Counted from the first letter of the stretch, positions 24,299 to 33,212 are shown. The stretch is DNA of 64,000 bases from Geomonas silvestris (GCF_014193515.1 NZ_BLXX01000001.1:1-64000); one strand, 5' to 3'. Program-made: numbers and translations. Notes: a model not told the origin generated them from the sequence alone.

Positions 24299-25504
24299 AT
24301 GGCAACGTTGGAAGAAGCCACCACTATCATCCTCGACAGGATCGGCACGACCGGGTGTGAACGGGTTCCGCTCCTCGATGCACTGGGCCGGACCCTGGCC
24401 GAGGACCTGGCCGCACCCTACGATCTGCCGGGTTGCGACACCTCTGCCATGGACGGTTTTGCGGTGCGCAGCGCCGAGGCATCCCCTGGAGTCCGCCTTG
24501 CGGTCCGCGCGTTCATTCCCGCAGGGACTACGGCGCCGGCGCCGCTTGAGCCCAACTCGGCGGCCCGCATCATGACCGGAGCCCCGATCCCACCGGGAGC
24601 CGACACGGTGGTGCCTTTCGAGGAGGTCAGGGAGGAGGCCGACACGGTAATCCTCCCCAGTCCCGTCACCGGAGAGAGCCACATCCGCCTCCGGGGTGCC
24701 GAGATTGCCAGCGGCGCAACCATTCTGCGCCGCGGCACGGAGATCGGGGTCCACCAGGTGAGCCTGCTCGCCTCCTGCTCGCACGCGGTCGTTCCGGTGT
24801 ACCGCAGACCGCGGGTGGCCATCCTGTGCACCGGCGACGAACTGGTCGAACTGGGCACGGCACCGGGAGCGGGCCAGGTCGTCAACAGTAACGCCTTCGC
24901 CCTCGCCGCCGCGGTAAAAGAGGCGGGCGCACTCCCCGAAATCCTCGACATCGCGCGCGATTCCCGCGAAAAACACCTGGCTCTCCTGGCCCAGGGGCTG
25001 AAGGCCGATGTGCTGATCACCTCGGCCGGCGTTTGCGGCGGCGACCGAGACTTGGTGCGCGGCGCGCTAAGCGAGTTGGGCGTCGAGCCGCTCTTTTGGA
25101 AGGTGGCCATCAGGCCGGGCGGCCCGAGCGCCTGCGGCGTCAAAGGGAACACCCCGGTTTTCTCCCTGCCGGGCACCCCCTCGGCCACCCTGATCGGTTT
25201 CGAACTGCTGGTGCGGCCGGTACTGCTCAAGATGCTGGGGCGCCAAACGTTCTTCCGGCGCAGGATAGCTGCCACCTTGGAGGTGCCGCTGCGCAACAGA
25301 CCGGGCGCCCTCGGGGTAGTCGCGGTTCAGGCACGCTTTAGCGCAGGAAAGCTGATCATCGAAAAGGCCCGCTCACGCAGCGGCCGCAACGAACCATTCA
25401 CCCCGAACGCACTCGCGCTCTTGCCTAAGGAGCGCAGTGACTTTGCACCGGGGGATCAGGTGGAGGCGCTGCTCCTCGCCCCGTCCCTCGCCATGGAGGA
25501 ATAA
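24299..25504 (+). CDS. moeA: Molybdopterin molybdenumtransferase MoeA
   Basis: A 401-aa protein from ATG 24299, with AAGGA thirteen bases upstream. MoeA inserts molybdate into adenylated molybdopterin. Diagnostic segments are LPGCDTSAMDGFAV near the N-terminus, IMTGAPIPPGADTVV, CTGDELVELG, ITSAGVCGGDRD and FSLPGTPSATLIGFE. Domains follow the usual order with the MoaB-like fold in the second half. It heads a plus-strand run moeA-moaC-mog with gaps of 4 and 55 nt. Confidence 0.95.
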   Translation: MATLEEATTIILDRIGTTGCERVPLLDALGRTLAEDLAAPYDLPGCDTSAMDGFAVRSAEASPGVRLAVRAFIPAGTTAPAPLEPNSAARIMTGAPIPPGADTVVPFEEVREEADTVILPSPVTGESHIRLRGAEIASGATILRRGTEIGVHQVSLLASCSHAVVPVYRRPRVAILCTGDELVELGTAPGAGQVVNSNAFALAAAVKEAGALPEILDIARDSREKHLALLAQGLKADVLITSAGVCGGDRDLVRGALSELGVEPLFWKVAIRPGGPSACGVKGNTPVFSLPGTPSATLIGFELLVRPVLLKMLGRQTFFRRRIAATLEVPLRNRPGALGVVAVQARFSAGKLIIEKARSRSGRNEPFTPNALALLPKERSDFAPGDQVEALLLAPSLAMEE

Positions 25505-25508
25505 CCCG

Positions 25509-25988
25509 ATGTCTTTTAACCACTTCGACGCCAGCGGCAACGCGATCATGGTGGATGTGAGCCAGAAAGCGCCGACCATGCGTACCGCGATAGCCGGCGC
25601 GGTCTTGACCCTTAAACCGGAAACGGTACTCGCCATCGTGGAAGGGAAGGTCGCCAAGGGGGACGTCCTCGGCGTGGCGCGCCTGGCCGGCATCGCCGGC
25701 GCCAAAAGGACCCCCGACCTGATCCCCCTCTCCCACCCGCTGGCCTTGCATCACGTCGCCGTCGATTTCGAGGTCGATGCGGCTCAAGGTCGTATCGAGG
25801 TCCGCGCCACCGTGCGCGCCTTCGAGCGCACCGGCGTCGAGATGGAAGCGATGACCGCCGCCGCGGTCGCGGCGCTCACCGTGTACGACATGTGCAAGGG
25901 GAGCGACAAGGGGATCGTCATCTCCGACATCGCACTCATCTTCAAGGAAGGCGGCAAGAGCGGCACCTTCCAGCGCACCGCCCCGTAA
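25509..25988 (+). CDS. moaC: Cyclic pyranopterin monophosphate synthase MoaC
   Basis: A 159-aa protein of normal length, starting four bases after the moeA stop. It contains the signatures MVDVSQKAPTMRTAIA, KRTPDLIPLSHPL, GVEMEAMTAAAVAALTVYDMCK and the catalytic lysine region KGSDKGIVI. It converts the MoaA product to cyclic pyranopterin monophosphate. Together with MoaA encoded on the other side of moeA it supplies the first two steps of the pathway. Confidence 0.95.
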   Translation: MSFNHFDASGNAIMVDVSQKAPTMRTAIAGAVLTLKPETVLAIVEGKVAKGDVLGVARLAGIAGAKRTPDLIPLSHPLALHHVAVDFEVDAAQGRIEVRATVRAFERTGVEMEAMTAAAVAALTVYDMCKGSDKGIVISDIALIFKEGGKSGTFQRTAP

Positions 25989-26043
25989 CCGTGCAGCGGC
26001 ACAGGTGCCGTTTCCGGGTGCCTGCCCCGCAGAGGAGAATTCG

Positions 26044-26538
26044 ATGAAAGCCGCAATTTTAACGCTGAGCGACCGCTGTTCCACCGGAGAGCGTGCCGAC
26101 GGAAGCGGCCCGGCGCTCAAGACCTGGCTGGAAGAGCGCGGGGTGCAGGTCACCCACACCGAGGTGATTCCCGACGAGGGCGCACTCATCTCCCAGCGCC
26201 TCGCCGAATGGGCCGACTCCGGCCAGTACGACCTGGTCCTCACCACCGGAGGCACCGGCGTTTCGCCGCGCGACGTCACACCGGAGGCGACCGAACGCGT
26301 GGTGGACCGGCTGCTTCCTGGCTTTGGCGAGGTGATGCGCATGGAGAGCCTGAAGAAGACCCCTAACGCCATGATCTCCCGCGCCGTCGCCGGCATCCGC
26401 AAACAGACCCTGATCGTGAACCTCCCCGGCAGCCCCAAGGGGGCCACCGAGTGCATCTCCTTCGTCTGGCCGGCTATCCCTCATGCCGTCGCCAAGATGC
26501 AGGGAGATCCCGAGGAATGCGGCACCCCGGCCGGATGA
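26044..26538 (+). CDS. mog: Molybdopterin adenylyltransferase (MogA/MoaB family)
   Basis: A 164-aa protein from ATG 26044 behind GAGGAGAATTCG. The family motifs are LTLSDRCSTGERADGSGP near the start, LVLTTGGTGVSPRDVTPEA, which binds the pterin phosphate, and NLPGSPKGATECI near the end. It adenylates molybdopterin before MoeA loads the metal. MogA and MoaB cannot be separated with certainty by eye. It ends the moeA-moaC-mog run. Confidence 0.93.
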   Translation: MKAAILTLSDRCSTGERADGSGPALKTWLEERGVQVTHTEVIPDEGALISQRLAEWADSGQYDLVLTTGGTGVSPRDVTPEATERVVDRLLPGFGEVMRMESLKKTPNAMISRAVAGIRKQTLIVNLPGSPKGATECISFVWPAIPHAVAKMQGDPEECGTPAG

Positions 26539-26548
26539 GCGTTTTCTA

Positions 26549-26577
26549 TTGACCTGCCCCCTCAGCTGGGATATAAA
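26549..26577 (+). promoter_or_regulatory. Sigma70 promoter of pta
   Basis: TTGACC (26549-26554) and TATAAA (26572-26577) are separated by exactly 17 bases. The pta start codon is about 31 nt beyond the predicted transcription start and has AAGGGAGGA before it. Confidence 0.7.
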
Positions 26578-26614
26578 CCTAACACAGTTTTAAGTCAGAA
26601 AAGGGAGGATATTC

Positions 26615-27616
26615 ATGCCGCTGGTGAAGCTAATTAAAGAAAAGGCGCGCACTCACCTGAAAACGATCGTGCTGCCGGAGAGCTACGACGAGAGGATGCT
26701 CTTCGCCGCACAGAACATTGTCGAACAGGGTTTGGCTAAAATCGTACACCTGGGCAACCCGGAGAAACTTCAGGCCGAGGCGGCGGGGAAAGGGATCAAC
26801 CTGACCGGCGTCGAGATCCTCGAGCCGGCTAACGCGCCCAAGCTGAGCCGTTACGTCGAGCTCCTGGTGGAGCTGCGCAAATCCAAGGGACTCACCCCGC
26901 AGGCGGCGCGGGAACTCCTGATCGCTCCCGACAACCTCTATTTCGCCGGCATGATGGTCCGCGAAGGGGACGCTGACGGCGAGGTGGCAGGTGCCACCGG
27001 GACTACCGGCGACGTACTCCGTGCCGCCTTCCAGACCGTGGGCCCCGCCCCCGGCATCAAGACGGTCTCCTCCTTCTTCCTCATGGCGACCAAGACCCCC
27101 ACCTTCGGCCAGGAAGGGGTCATCCTCTTTGCCGACTGCGCGGTGAACCCGAACCCTGACGCGCAGGCGCTGGCCGAGATCGCCATCGCTACGGCGCGCA
27201 ACTGCAAGGCGTTCCTCGACGTCCCGGCCCGGGTGGCCATGCTCTCCTTCTCCACCAAGGGGAGCGCGAAGCATCCGGACGCCGACAAGGTCCTCAAGGC
27301 ACTCGAGATCGCCCGGTCGATGGATCCCCAGCTGAGCATCGACGGCGAACTGCAGGCCGACGCCGCCATCATTCCGGCCGTGGGCGAGAAGAAGGCCCCC
27401 GGCTCCAACGTGGCCGGCCGCGCCAACGTACTGGTCTTCCCGACGCTCGACGCCGGAAACATCGCCTACAAGCTCGTGGAGCGGATCGCCGGCGCCAAGG
27501 CCATCGGCCCGGTCATCCAGGGTCTCGCCAAGCCCGTCAACGACCTCTCGCGCGGCTGCTCGATCCAGGACATCATCGACGTCACCGCCATCACCGCCGT
27601 GCAGGCGCAAGGCTAG
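26615..27616 (+). CDS. pta: Phosphate acetyltransferase
   Basis: A 333-aa short-form Pta without the regulatory N-terminal domains of E. coli. Signatures include TIVLPESYDERML, VAGATGTTGDVLRAA, a VSSFFLMATKTP segment, and VLVFPTLDAGNIAYKLVER. It interconverts acetyl-CoA and acetyl phosphate, and with acetate kinase lets the cell activate or excrete acetate. It is followed by a perfect 10-bp hairpin at 27667-27698. ackA lies just beyond it but on the opposite strand. Confidence 0.95.
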   Translation: MPLVKLIKEKARTHLKTIVLPESYDERMLFAAQNIVEQGLAKIVHLGNPEKLQAEAAGKGINLTGVEILEPANAPKLSRYVELLVELRKSKGLTPQAARELLIAPDNLYFAGMMVREGDADGEVAGATGTTGDVLRAAFQTVGPAPGIKTVSSFFLMATKTPTFGQEGVILFADCAVNPNPDAQALAEIAIATARNCKAFLDVPARVAMLSFSTKGSAKHPDADKVLKALEIARSMDPQLSIDGELQADAAIIPAVGEKKAPGSNVAGRANVLVFPTLDAGNIAYKLVERIAGAKAIGPVIQGLAKPVNDLSRGCSIQDIIDVTAITAVQAQG

Positions 27617-27666
27617 AAGACTTCCTGGCCGCAAAAGGCAAAAAAAGGAAAATCCCTGCAACCCAT

Positions 27667-27698
27667 TTCGGCCTCCTTCGTTAACGATGGAGGCCGAA
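27667..27698 (+). terminator. Hairpin downstream of pta
   Basis: TTCGGCCTCC (27667-27676) and GGAGGCCGAA (27689-27698) pair perfectly around a 12-base loop. No T run follows, so it may stabilise the mRNA end or act as a weak terminator. Confidence 0.5.
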
Positions 27699-27774
27699 CT
27701 ATTAACAGAAGGCCCCCTTCCCCCCTGGCGGGAGAGGTGCTACCTTGGGTTTGCACCCGCCATCGCTCTGACGC

Positions 27775-27809
27775 AAAAAAGGCCGGCAGTTTCCCTGTCG
27801 GCCTTATTC
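27775..27809. terminator. Terminator between pta and ackA
   Basis: AAAAAAGGCCGGCAG, a TTTC loop and CCTGTCGGCCTT form a stem with an A run on the left, which reads as a T run on the minus strand. It therefore ends ackA transcription and probably also read-through from pta. Confidence 0.7.
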
Positions 27810-27857
27810 ATGTATGAGCTCTTAGTTTACAGCTTCCGATGCCGGTGTGAATCCCGC

Positions 27858-29123
27858 CTATTTCCTCACGAAATCCGGTTTGGAAAAACTGTATTCGAAA
27901 TGCATGTGGTCGGTGTAACTCCCGTCCAAAATCGCCGCCACGTCCTCGGTGAAGACCAGCTCCTCGTCGGTCGGGATCACGTAGACCTTGACCGGAGAGT
28001 CGTCGGTGGTGATCAGGCTTTCGCGCTTGCGGGTCATCGCTGCGGCGTTACGCTCGCGGTCCAGGTGAATGCCGAGATGCTCGAGCCCCTCGATGGCCTT
28101 GGCCCGGATCGGAGCCCCCATCTCCCCCACCCCGGCGGTGAAGATGACCGCATCCAGACGCCCGACCACGGCCAGGTAGGTGCCGATGTATTTCTTCAGG
28201 CGGTACCCCTCGATGTCCAAGGCCAGGGAGCAGAGCTTGTCGCCCCCCTGGGCGTGCTCGATGACGTCGCGGCGGTCGGTGAAGCGGCCGGTAATGCCGA
28301 AGACGCCGCTCTTCTTGTTGAGGATGCCGTCGATCTCCTTGGCCGAGAGGTTGTCCTTCTGCATCATGAAGGCCGGGATGGCGGGATCGATGTCGCCGCA
28401 GCGGGTCCCCATCATGGCCCCTTCCAGCGGGGTGAGCCCCATGCTGGTATCAACGGAGACCCCATTTTTGATGGCGCAGTGGGAGACGCCGTTGCCGATG
28501 TGCATGGTGATCAGGTTGCACTCCCGCGCCGGTTTCCCCAAAATGGCGGCGGCACGCTTGGAAACGTAGAGATGGGAAGTGCCGTGGAAACCGTAGCGGC
28601 GGACACCGTACTTCTCGTACCACTCGAAGGGAAGCGGGTACAGGTAGGCATGTTCGGGCATCGTCTGATGGAACGCCGTATCGAAAATTGCAACCTGCGG
28701 AACCCCCGGCAACACGGCCATGGCACCTTCGATGCCGGCGATGTTGGGCGGATTGTGGAGAGGGGCGAGGTGCTGGACCTCGGTCACTGCCTCGAGCACG
28801 TCCTCGTTGATGAGTACCGACTTGGTGAAACGCTCACCGCCATGCACCACGCGGTGACCGACTGCGGCAATCTGCTTTATGTCCTTCAAGACCCCGTACT
28901 CGGGCGAGGTGAGGGTCCGCAAAATGAGATCGACAGCGGTTTTGTGGTCGGGGCAGTCGGAGTTCTCGCGGTAGGTCTCGCGCCCGGGGACCTCGTGGAG
29001 GATGAACGAGTCGCCGATCACGACACGTTCAACCATCCCCTTGGCAACAACAACCTTCTTCGACCAGTCGAACAACTGGTATTTTACCGAAGAACTTCCG
29101 CAGTTAAGCGCCAGAATATCCAT
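27858..29123 (-). CDS. ackA: Acetate kinase
   Basis: A 421-aa protein starting MDILALNCGSSSVKYQLFDW, the classical phosphate-binding N-terminus. Other motifs are GHRVVHGGERF, FDTAFHQTMPEHAYLYPLP, RRYGFHGTSH, HIGNGVS and AVIFTAGVGEM. It transfers phosphate between acetyl phosphate and ADP. It lies on the minus strand facing pta rather than in an operon with it, so the two must be expressed from separate promoters. The ATG at 29123 follows GAGGGTCGCTG, an acceptable ribosome-binding site. Confidence 0.96.
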   Translation of the reverse strand: MDILALNCGSSSVKYQLFDWSKKVVVAKGMVERVVIGDSFILHEVPGRETYRENSDCPDHKTAVDLILRTLTSPEYGVLKDIKQIAAVGHRVVHGGERFTKSVLINEDVLEAVTEVQHLAPLHNPPNIAGIEGAMAVLPGVPQVAIFDTAFHQTMPEHAYLYPLPFEWYEKYGVRRYGFHGTSHLYVSKRAAAILGKPARECNLITMHIGNGVSHCAIKNGVSVDTSMGLTPLEGAMMGTRCGDIDPAIPAFMMQKDNLSAKEIDGILNKKSGVFGITGRFTDRRDVIEHAQGGDKLCSLALDIEGYRLKKYIGTYLAVVGRLDAVIFTAGVGEMGAPIRAKAIEGLEHLGIHLDRERNAAAMTRKRESLITTDDSPVKVYVIPTDEELVFTEDVAAILDGSYTDHMHFEYSFSKPDFVRK

Positions 29124-29362
29124 CGATCAGCGACCCTCCTCGGGATTGGGTGATCGGTACAGGCATCGCGTCCAGCTTCAGTCGCGGCCGGCCGACCATC
29201 AAAATAAAACCTCTTTTTATAATAGCGTAGTATGACTTTCAGTTCAACATATTTCTGGGGCCCGCCCTCCCCGATTTGCAGCAGCATTATTGGTGGACTT
29301 TTTATCCGGGGTATGCTAGTTTTTGCCAAAAATTAGGAAACTACCTGAAGGAGGTGAATACT

Positions 29363-29533
29363 TTGGCACATACCATTTCTGACGAGTGCATCAACTGCGG
29401 CGCATGTGACGATTCCTGCCCGGTGAACGCAATCAGTGAAGCTGGCGACAAGCGTACCATCGCTGCAGACACCTGCATCGACTGCGGAGCTTGCGTCGAC
29501 ACCTGCCCGGTGTCCGCTATCAGCGCAGCCTAA
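29363..29533 (+). CDS. Small 2x[4Fe-4S] ferredoxin
   Basis: A 56-aa ferredoxin starting with TTG at 29363, supported by a strong AGGAGGTGA shortly upstream. It has two CxxCxxCxxxCP motifs, CINCGACDDSCP and CIDCGACVDTCP, in the compact clostridial-type arrangement. It would carry low-potential electrons in the cytoplasm, for example for pyruvate or 2-oxoglutarate oxidoreductases. The upstream in-frame codons are not preceded by a ribosome-binding site. A terminator follows. Confidence 0.92.
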   Translation: MAHTISDECINCGACDDSCPVNAISEAGDKRTIAADTCIDCGACVDTCPVSAISAA

Positions 29534-29558
29534 GGAACGCGTTACATGCAATACCCCT

Positions 29559-29592
29559 AAACCTGCGCGGGTTATCCCGTGCAGGTTTTTTT
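29559..29592 (+). terminator. Terminator of the ferredoxin gene
   Basis: AAACCTGCGCGGG-TTAT-CCCGTGCAGGTTTTTTT is a near-perfect stem followed by seven T residues. Confidence 0.85.
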
Positions 29593-29609
29593 GCGTCCCC
29601 AAAAAGGGA

Positions 29610-29638
29610 AAGGCCGGCAAAGCGCCGGCCTTTTTTGT
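29610..29638. terminator. Terminator of the zinc-ribbon gene
   Basis: AAGGCCGGC-AAAG-CGCCGGCCTTTTTT forms a strong stem; on the minus strand it is followed by a pyrimidine and T run. It lies 20 nt after the zinc-ribbon gene stop. Confidence 0.75.
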
Positions 29639-29656
29639 TCTCTGCACAGTGGCGAA

Positions 29657-31549
29657 CTACTTGCCGGCTACCGTCGACCCGATGACCTCGACGCCGAAGT
29701 CGGCCGCGTCCTTGGGAACGTTCGGGATGGCGACCACGAAGTTGATCCCCTTGCCCGGTTGAACGCCGAGGTTGGAGAGCGAGTCGCCGAACTGGTTACT
29801 CATGATCGATTCAATCTTGCTCATCGGAAGAGAGCTCAGCTGTTCGGACGTGATGTGGTTGCCGCAGTAGGCGGTTTTCTGCACCAAGACCGCCCCCTTC
29901 TTGTCGTAGATGTTGACCCGTACGTGGATAGAAGCGCGTGCCTTGCGGAAGGAGTTCACAGCCTCACCGGTCACCACGAACAGTTCGCCGGCTTCCTTGT
30001 TCTGGGAGAAGGAGGCCTGCTGGTTGCGGATGGTGATGCGCCCCTCCTCGGGACTCTCCATCCCGAACCATTTGGCCACGAACCCCAGGCCCACCTTGTC
30101 GAACGCGGCCGGACCGCTCTGCAAGAGGTAGAGCCCGGCGCCGCTCAGCACAACGATGACCAGTACGGAAATGGCGACCACAGAGACGGCGAGCACCGAA
30201 CGTCCCTTGCGCCGCGAGGCGATGGAAAGCGGCGGCAGCCCATCCTCCTCGAAATCGTCGGGGACCTTGGTGGGCACCGGGCCGAGATCGAACTCCTCCT
30301 CGGACGGCGCCGTCTTCTCCTTGGCTGCCGCGGCGCCGAAGAGAAAGGGGGACGACTGCCCTGCTTCCTTGGACTTGCCCGCCACGGCGGCGGCACCGGC
30401 GACGGCTGCTGCGGCAAGCCCGGCGGCAACGGCCGGAGCTGCCATGTCCGCAGCAGGCGTTGCCGGCTGAGCCGCAGTTTGGCTCGAAAAGGAGAAGTCT
30501 CCCAGCTCAAACCCATCGCTGCTGGCCGAACTGCTGGAGCCGCCCGCTCCAGGTTGTGCAGCGCCGGAGAAGGCAAAAGGTTCCGGCTCCTGATCGGCGG
30601 TCGAGGAGAAAGGAGCCGGGGCAACCTCGGGCTCCGAGGTGGTGGACGGCACCGGTTCCCGGGGCGCACTCCCCTCATCGAAGCTGAAGTCCCCGAAGTC
30701 GAACTCCTCCTTGGAAGCGGGTGCCGGCTGCGGCTGCGCCGGCTCTTCCGAGAAACTGAACTCCCCGAAGTCCAGCGCATCGTCGTGCGCCGCAGCCTGC
30801 TCGGTCACCGGTGCACTGGGAGCCTCGTCAAACGAGAATTCACCGAAATCGAGTTCCTGACCTTTAGGCGCCGGTTCCGGCTCACTCACCATAGGTTCGC
30901 TGGAGAACTCGAACTCGCCGAAGTCGAGAGCCGGGGCGGCAGTTTCGGGAACCGGCTGCGGCGCGGGTTCCTCCGAAAAAGAGAATTCGCCGAAATCGAG
31001 CTCGCCGGACGAGGGCGCCGCCGGCTCCTGGGCTTGAGCCGGCGCGTCGTCAAAAGAAAAATCCCCGTAGTCCAGACCGGTCGCACCAGCGCTGGCGGAC
31101 TCCGGTTCAGCGGGGGTAGCAGGAAGTTCGAAATCGCCGAAGGATACCTCGGAGACCTCTGCCGCAACAGCGGGCTCAGTCGAGGTTGCTGGCTCGCTCG
31201 GGAAATCGAAAGCCGCAAACTCCTCGGTCGGGACCCCCTGGGTCTCCGGCTCGTCGGCAGCAGGGGCCTCCTTTGGCAAACCGGCACCGGCCGATTCGAG
31301 TGCAGCCTCGAACCCGAAGCCGGCGGGTTCCGGCGCCGGGGCGGCTTCGTCCTCTGCCGCCCCCTGCGCTGCAACCGGAGCCCCCAAACCGGAAAGGATC
31401 GCATCGAACTCGGACTCTTCCTGCTTCACCTCAGCTCCGGCCAGAAAGACGTGACGGCATTTCGAGCAGCGCACCTTCACGCCGCCCGGCTTGAGTTTCG
31501 AGTCGTCCAGTCGGAATTTGGTGTGGCACTGGTCGCATTGAAGAATCAT
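29657..31549 (-). CDS. Zinc-ribbon membrane protein with acidic FGEF repeats and a DUF3426-like C-terminus
   Basis: A 630-aa protein. Residues 1-40 are an MJ0042-type zinc ribbon (CDQCHTKFRLDD, CSKCRHVF). A low-complexity acidic Pro/Ala/Glu region follows with about eight copies of a phrase like LDFGEFSFSEEPA. A membrane helix (SVVAISVLVIVVLSGAGLYLL) precedes a conserved extracytoplasmic C-terminal domain resembling DUF3426, ending VVAIPNVPKDAADFGVEVIGS. The N-terminus would be cytoplasmic. The function is unknown; the repeats look like a flexible multivalent binding arm. The start overlaps the hpt stop by 4 nt, so the two genes are cotranscribed. Confidence 0.85.
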   Translation of the reverse strand: MILQCDQCHTKFRLDDSKLKPGGVKVRCSKCRHVFLAGAEVKQEESEFDAILSGLGAPVAAQGAAEDEAAPAPEPAGFGFEAALESAGAGLPKEAPAADEPETQGVPTEEFAAFDFPSEPATSTEPAVAAEVSEVSFGDFELPATPAEPESASAGATGLDYGDFSFDDAPAQAQEPAAPSSGELDFGEFSFSEEPAPQPVPETAAPALDFGEFEFSSEPMVSEPEPAPKGQELDFGEFSFDEAPSAPVTEQAAAHDDALDFGEFSFSEEPAQPQPAPASKEEFDFGDFSFDEGSAPREPVPSTTSEPEVAPAPFSSTADQEPEPFAFSGAAQPGAGGSSSSASSDGFELGDFSFSSQTAAQPATPAADMAAPAVAAGLAAAAVAGAAAVAGKSKEAGQSSPFLFGAAAAKEKTAPSEEEFDLGPVPTKVPDDFEEDGLPPLSIASRRKGRSVLAVSVVAISVLVIVVLSGAGLYLLQSGPAAFDKVGLGFVAKWFGMESPEEGRITIRNQQASFSQNKEAGELFVVTGEAVNSFRKARASIHVRVNIYDKKGAVLVQKTAYCGNHITSEQLSSLPMSKIESIMSNQFGDSLSNLGVQPGKGINFVVAIPNVPKDAADFGVEVIGSTVAGK

Positions 31550-32109
31550 GCATCTCCTCCAGAGGGAGTTTGGATAATTTCATAGATAGCGGAGAGTTCG
31601 CGCATCCTCTCATCCAGGTCCAGACCGTAGCCGACCAGGAAGCCGCCGGGGCAGTCGATCCCCACGAAATCCGGGGTGATCTCGGCGAGGCGCCGCTCGT
31701 TTTTATCGATGAGGGTGCAGACCTTGAGGCTCTTGGCACCGCGTTCTTTGAGGAGATCGAGGAGGTAGGTCAGGGTGAGACCGGTGTCGACGATGTCTTC
31801 CACGACCAGGACGTGCCGGCCGGCTACGCTCTGCTCCAGGTCCTTCTTGACCCGCACGGTACCGGTAGTCTCGGTTCCGGCATAGCTGGAGAGCTTCACG
31901 AAGTCCATCTCCACCGGAACGCGCAGGGCACGTACCAGGTCGGCGGCGAAGAAAACTGCTCCATTAAGAACAACTACAACCAGAAGTCGCTCGCCGGCGT
32001 ACGCAGCACTGATTTCCTGCCCCAGTCTCTCTATTTCCGCCGCGATCCGATCCTTCGAGTACACTTCTTTGAGGTTAAAGCCCTGTTCCAACCAGTAAGC
32101 ACGTTCCAT
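31546..32109 (-). CDS. hpt: Hypoxanthine phosphoribosyltransferase
   Basis: A 187-aa purine salvage enzyme. The PRPP-binding loop is HVLVVEDIVDTGLTL, preceded by the flexible loop SSYAGTETTGTVRV and VVLNGAVFFAADL, and followed by PDFVGIDCPGGFLVGYGLDLDE. It makes IMP or GMP from hypoxanthine or guanine and PRPP. It has the normal length for bacterial Hpt and all key residues. Its stop overlaps the next gene, which encodes the zinc-ribbon membrane protein. Confidence 0.95.
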   Translation of the reverse strand: MERAYWLEQGFNLKEVYSKDRIAAEIERLGQEISAAYAGERLLVVVVLNGAVFFAADLVRALRVPVEMDFVKLSSYAGTETTGTVRVKKDLEQSVAGRHVLVVEDIVDTGLTLTYLLDLLKERGAKSLKVCTLIDKNERRLAEITPDFVGIDCPGGFLVGYGLDLDERMRELSAIYEIIQTPSGGDA

Positions 32110-32231
32110 TAATTTTCTCCCAATTTCGTATAGCAGATACCATTTGCAGTGTCAAATCATTCTGGTCTCAGTGGCATCTTTGTGCTATAAATAGCGCAAA
32201 TCAGAAGTACACGCAATAATTTAGGGGTTCA

Positions 32232-32924
32232 ATGATGAAAAACAGCCTGTACGCCGCCCTACTGACCAACCTGCTACTTGCCGCGACGGCCTTTGCCGCA
32301 CCCGAACTGACAGTAACCGAGCCCACCTACAACTTCGGCACCATCACCCAGGGAAAGAAGGTCCAGCACAACTTCGTGATACGCAACAGCGGCGACGCCC
32401 CCCTGCACATCAAAGAGGTGAACGTCGCCTGCGGCTGCACCGCAGCCAAGCCCTCGGCCTCGCAGGTCGCGCCGGGAAAGTCGGCCGAGATCCAGGTTGT
32501 CTTCGACTCGACCAGTTTCTCCGGCAAGGTGCAGAAGTCGGTCGCGGTGATAAGTAACGCCGGCAAGGCCCCCAGCTTCGTGCTCAACATGGAGGGGAAC
32601 ATCCTGGAGCCGCTGCAGTACGCCCCGCGCCAGGTGAACCTCGGCTCCCTCAGGCCCGGCGGCAGCAAGCAGGCGACGGTCAGCATCACCAACCGCGACA
32701 GCGCCGCGGTGCGTATCCTTTCGGTCACCCTCACCTCGAACACGCTGCAGCTTAAGACCAGCATGAAGAAGAGCGAACTGAAGCCCGGGGAGACCGGCAC
32801 GATCGAACTCACCTTCATCCCGCGCCCCGACGCGAGGGTGATGAGCGGCTATCTGCATATCATCACCGATTCGGCTCAGAAGAAGGAACTGACCATCCCG
32901 GTGTACGCCTCGCTCGCGAAGTAG
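32232..32924 (+). CDS. DUF1573-domain secreted protein
   Basis: A 230-aa protein with a signal peptide (LLLAATAFAAPE). The segment EPTYNFGTITQGKKVQHNFVIRNSG followed by VNVACGCTAA is the DUF1573 signature, an immunoglobulin-like ASPM/SPD-2/Hydin-related beta sandwich with paired cysteines. A second sandwich domain follows from about residue 125. Proteins of this kind are exported, and their roles are mostly unknown. The start could be 32232 or 32235 (two adjacent ATG codons). It is divergent from hpt. Confidence 0.85.
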   Translation: MMKNSLYAALLTNLLLAATAFAAPELTVTEPTYNFGTITQGKKVQHNFVIRNSGDAPLHIKEVNVACGCTAAKPSASQVAPGKSAEIQVVFDSTSFSGKVQKSVAVISNAGKAPSFVLNMEGNILEPLQYAPRQVNLGSLRPGGSKQATVSITNRDSAAVRILSVTLTSNTLQLKTSMKKSELKPGETGTIELTFIPRPDARVMSGYLHIITDSAQKKELTIPVYASLAK

Positions 32925-33052
32925 GGCCAGCACCATCACCTATCGAGGTGCGGGAACCGGTGCAAAAACAGCAAGATCGCGGCAGTCGCGGAGAAAGTTG
33001 TAATTAAATCTTGAGTTGCCGGGAAAAGTGGTGTACAAGATGTCTTTCACTA

Positions 33053-33129
33053 GGGCGGGTAGCTCAGTTGGATAGAGTACTGGCCTCCGAAGCCAGGGGT
33101 CATGGGTTCGAATCCCATCTCGCCCACCA
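33053..33129 (+). tRNA. tRNA-Arg (anticodon CCG)
   Basis: A complete cloverleaf of 77 nt with encoded CCA. The acceptor GGGCGGG pairs with CTCGCCC, the D arm is GCTC/GAGT, the anticodon arm CTGGC-CTCCGAA-GCCAG gives CCG, and the T arm is ATGGG-TTCGAAT-CCCAT. It reads the arginine codon CGG. Confidence 0.97.
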
Positions 33130-33160
33130 TCTGCTACCAGTAGCAGAGCAGAAAAACACA

Positions 33161-33212
33161 ACTCCGGACCATGAGCGCCTGTATAGGGCGACCGTGATCC
33201 GGAGTTTTTTGT
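33161..33212 (+). terminator. Terminator after tRNA-Arg
   Basis: AACTCCGGA at 33161 and TCCGGAGTT before 33205 close a long hairpin, followed by TTTTTTG. It ends tRNA transcription about 30 nt after the CCA. Confidence 0.75.

Noticed and set aside
29579-31585. A 668-codon plus-strand frame opposite the zinc-ribbon gene
   Set aside because: Shadow of the repetitive acidic gene; its own repeats merely mirror the FGEF codons.
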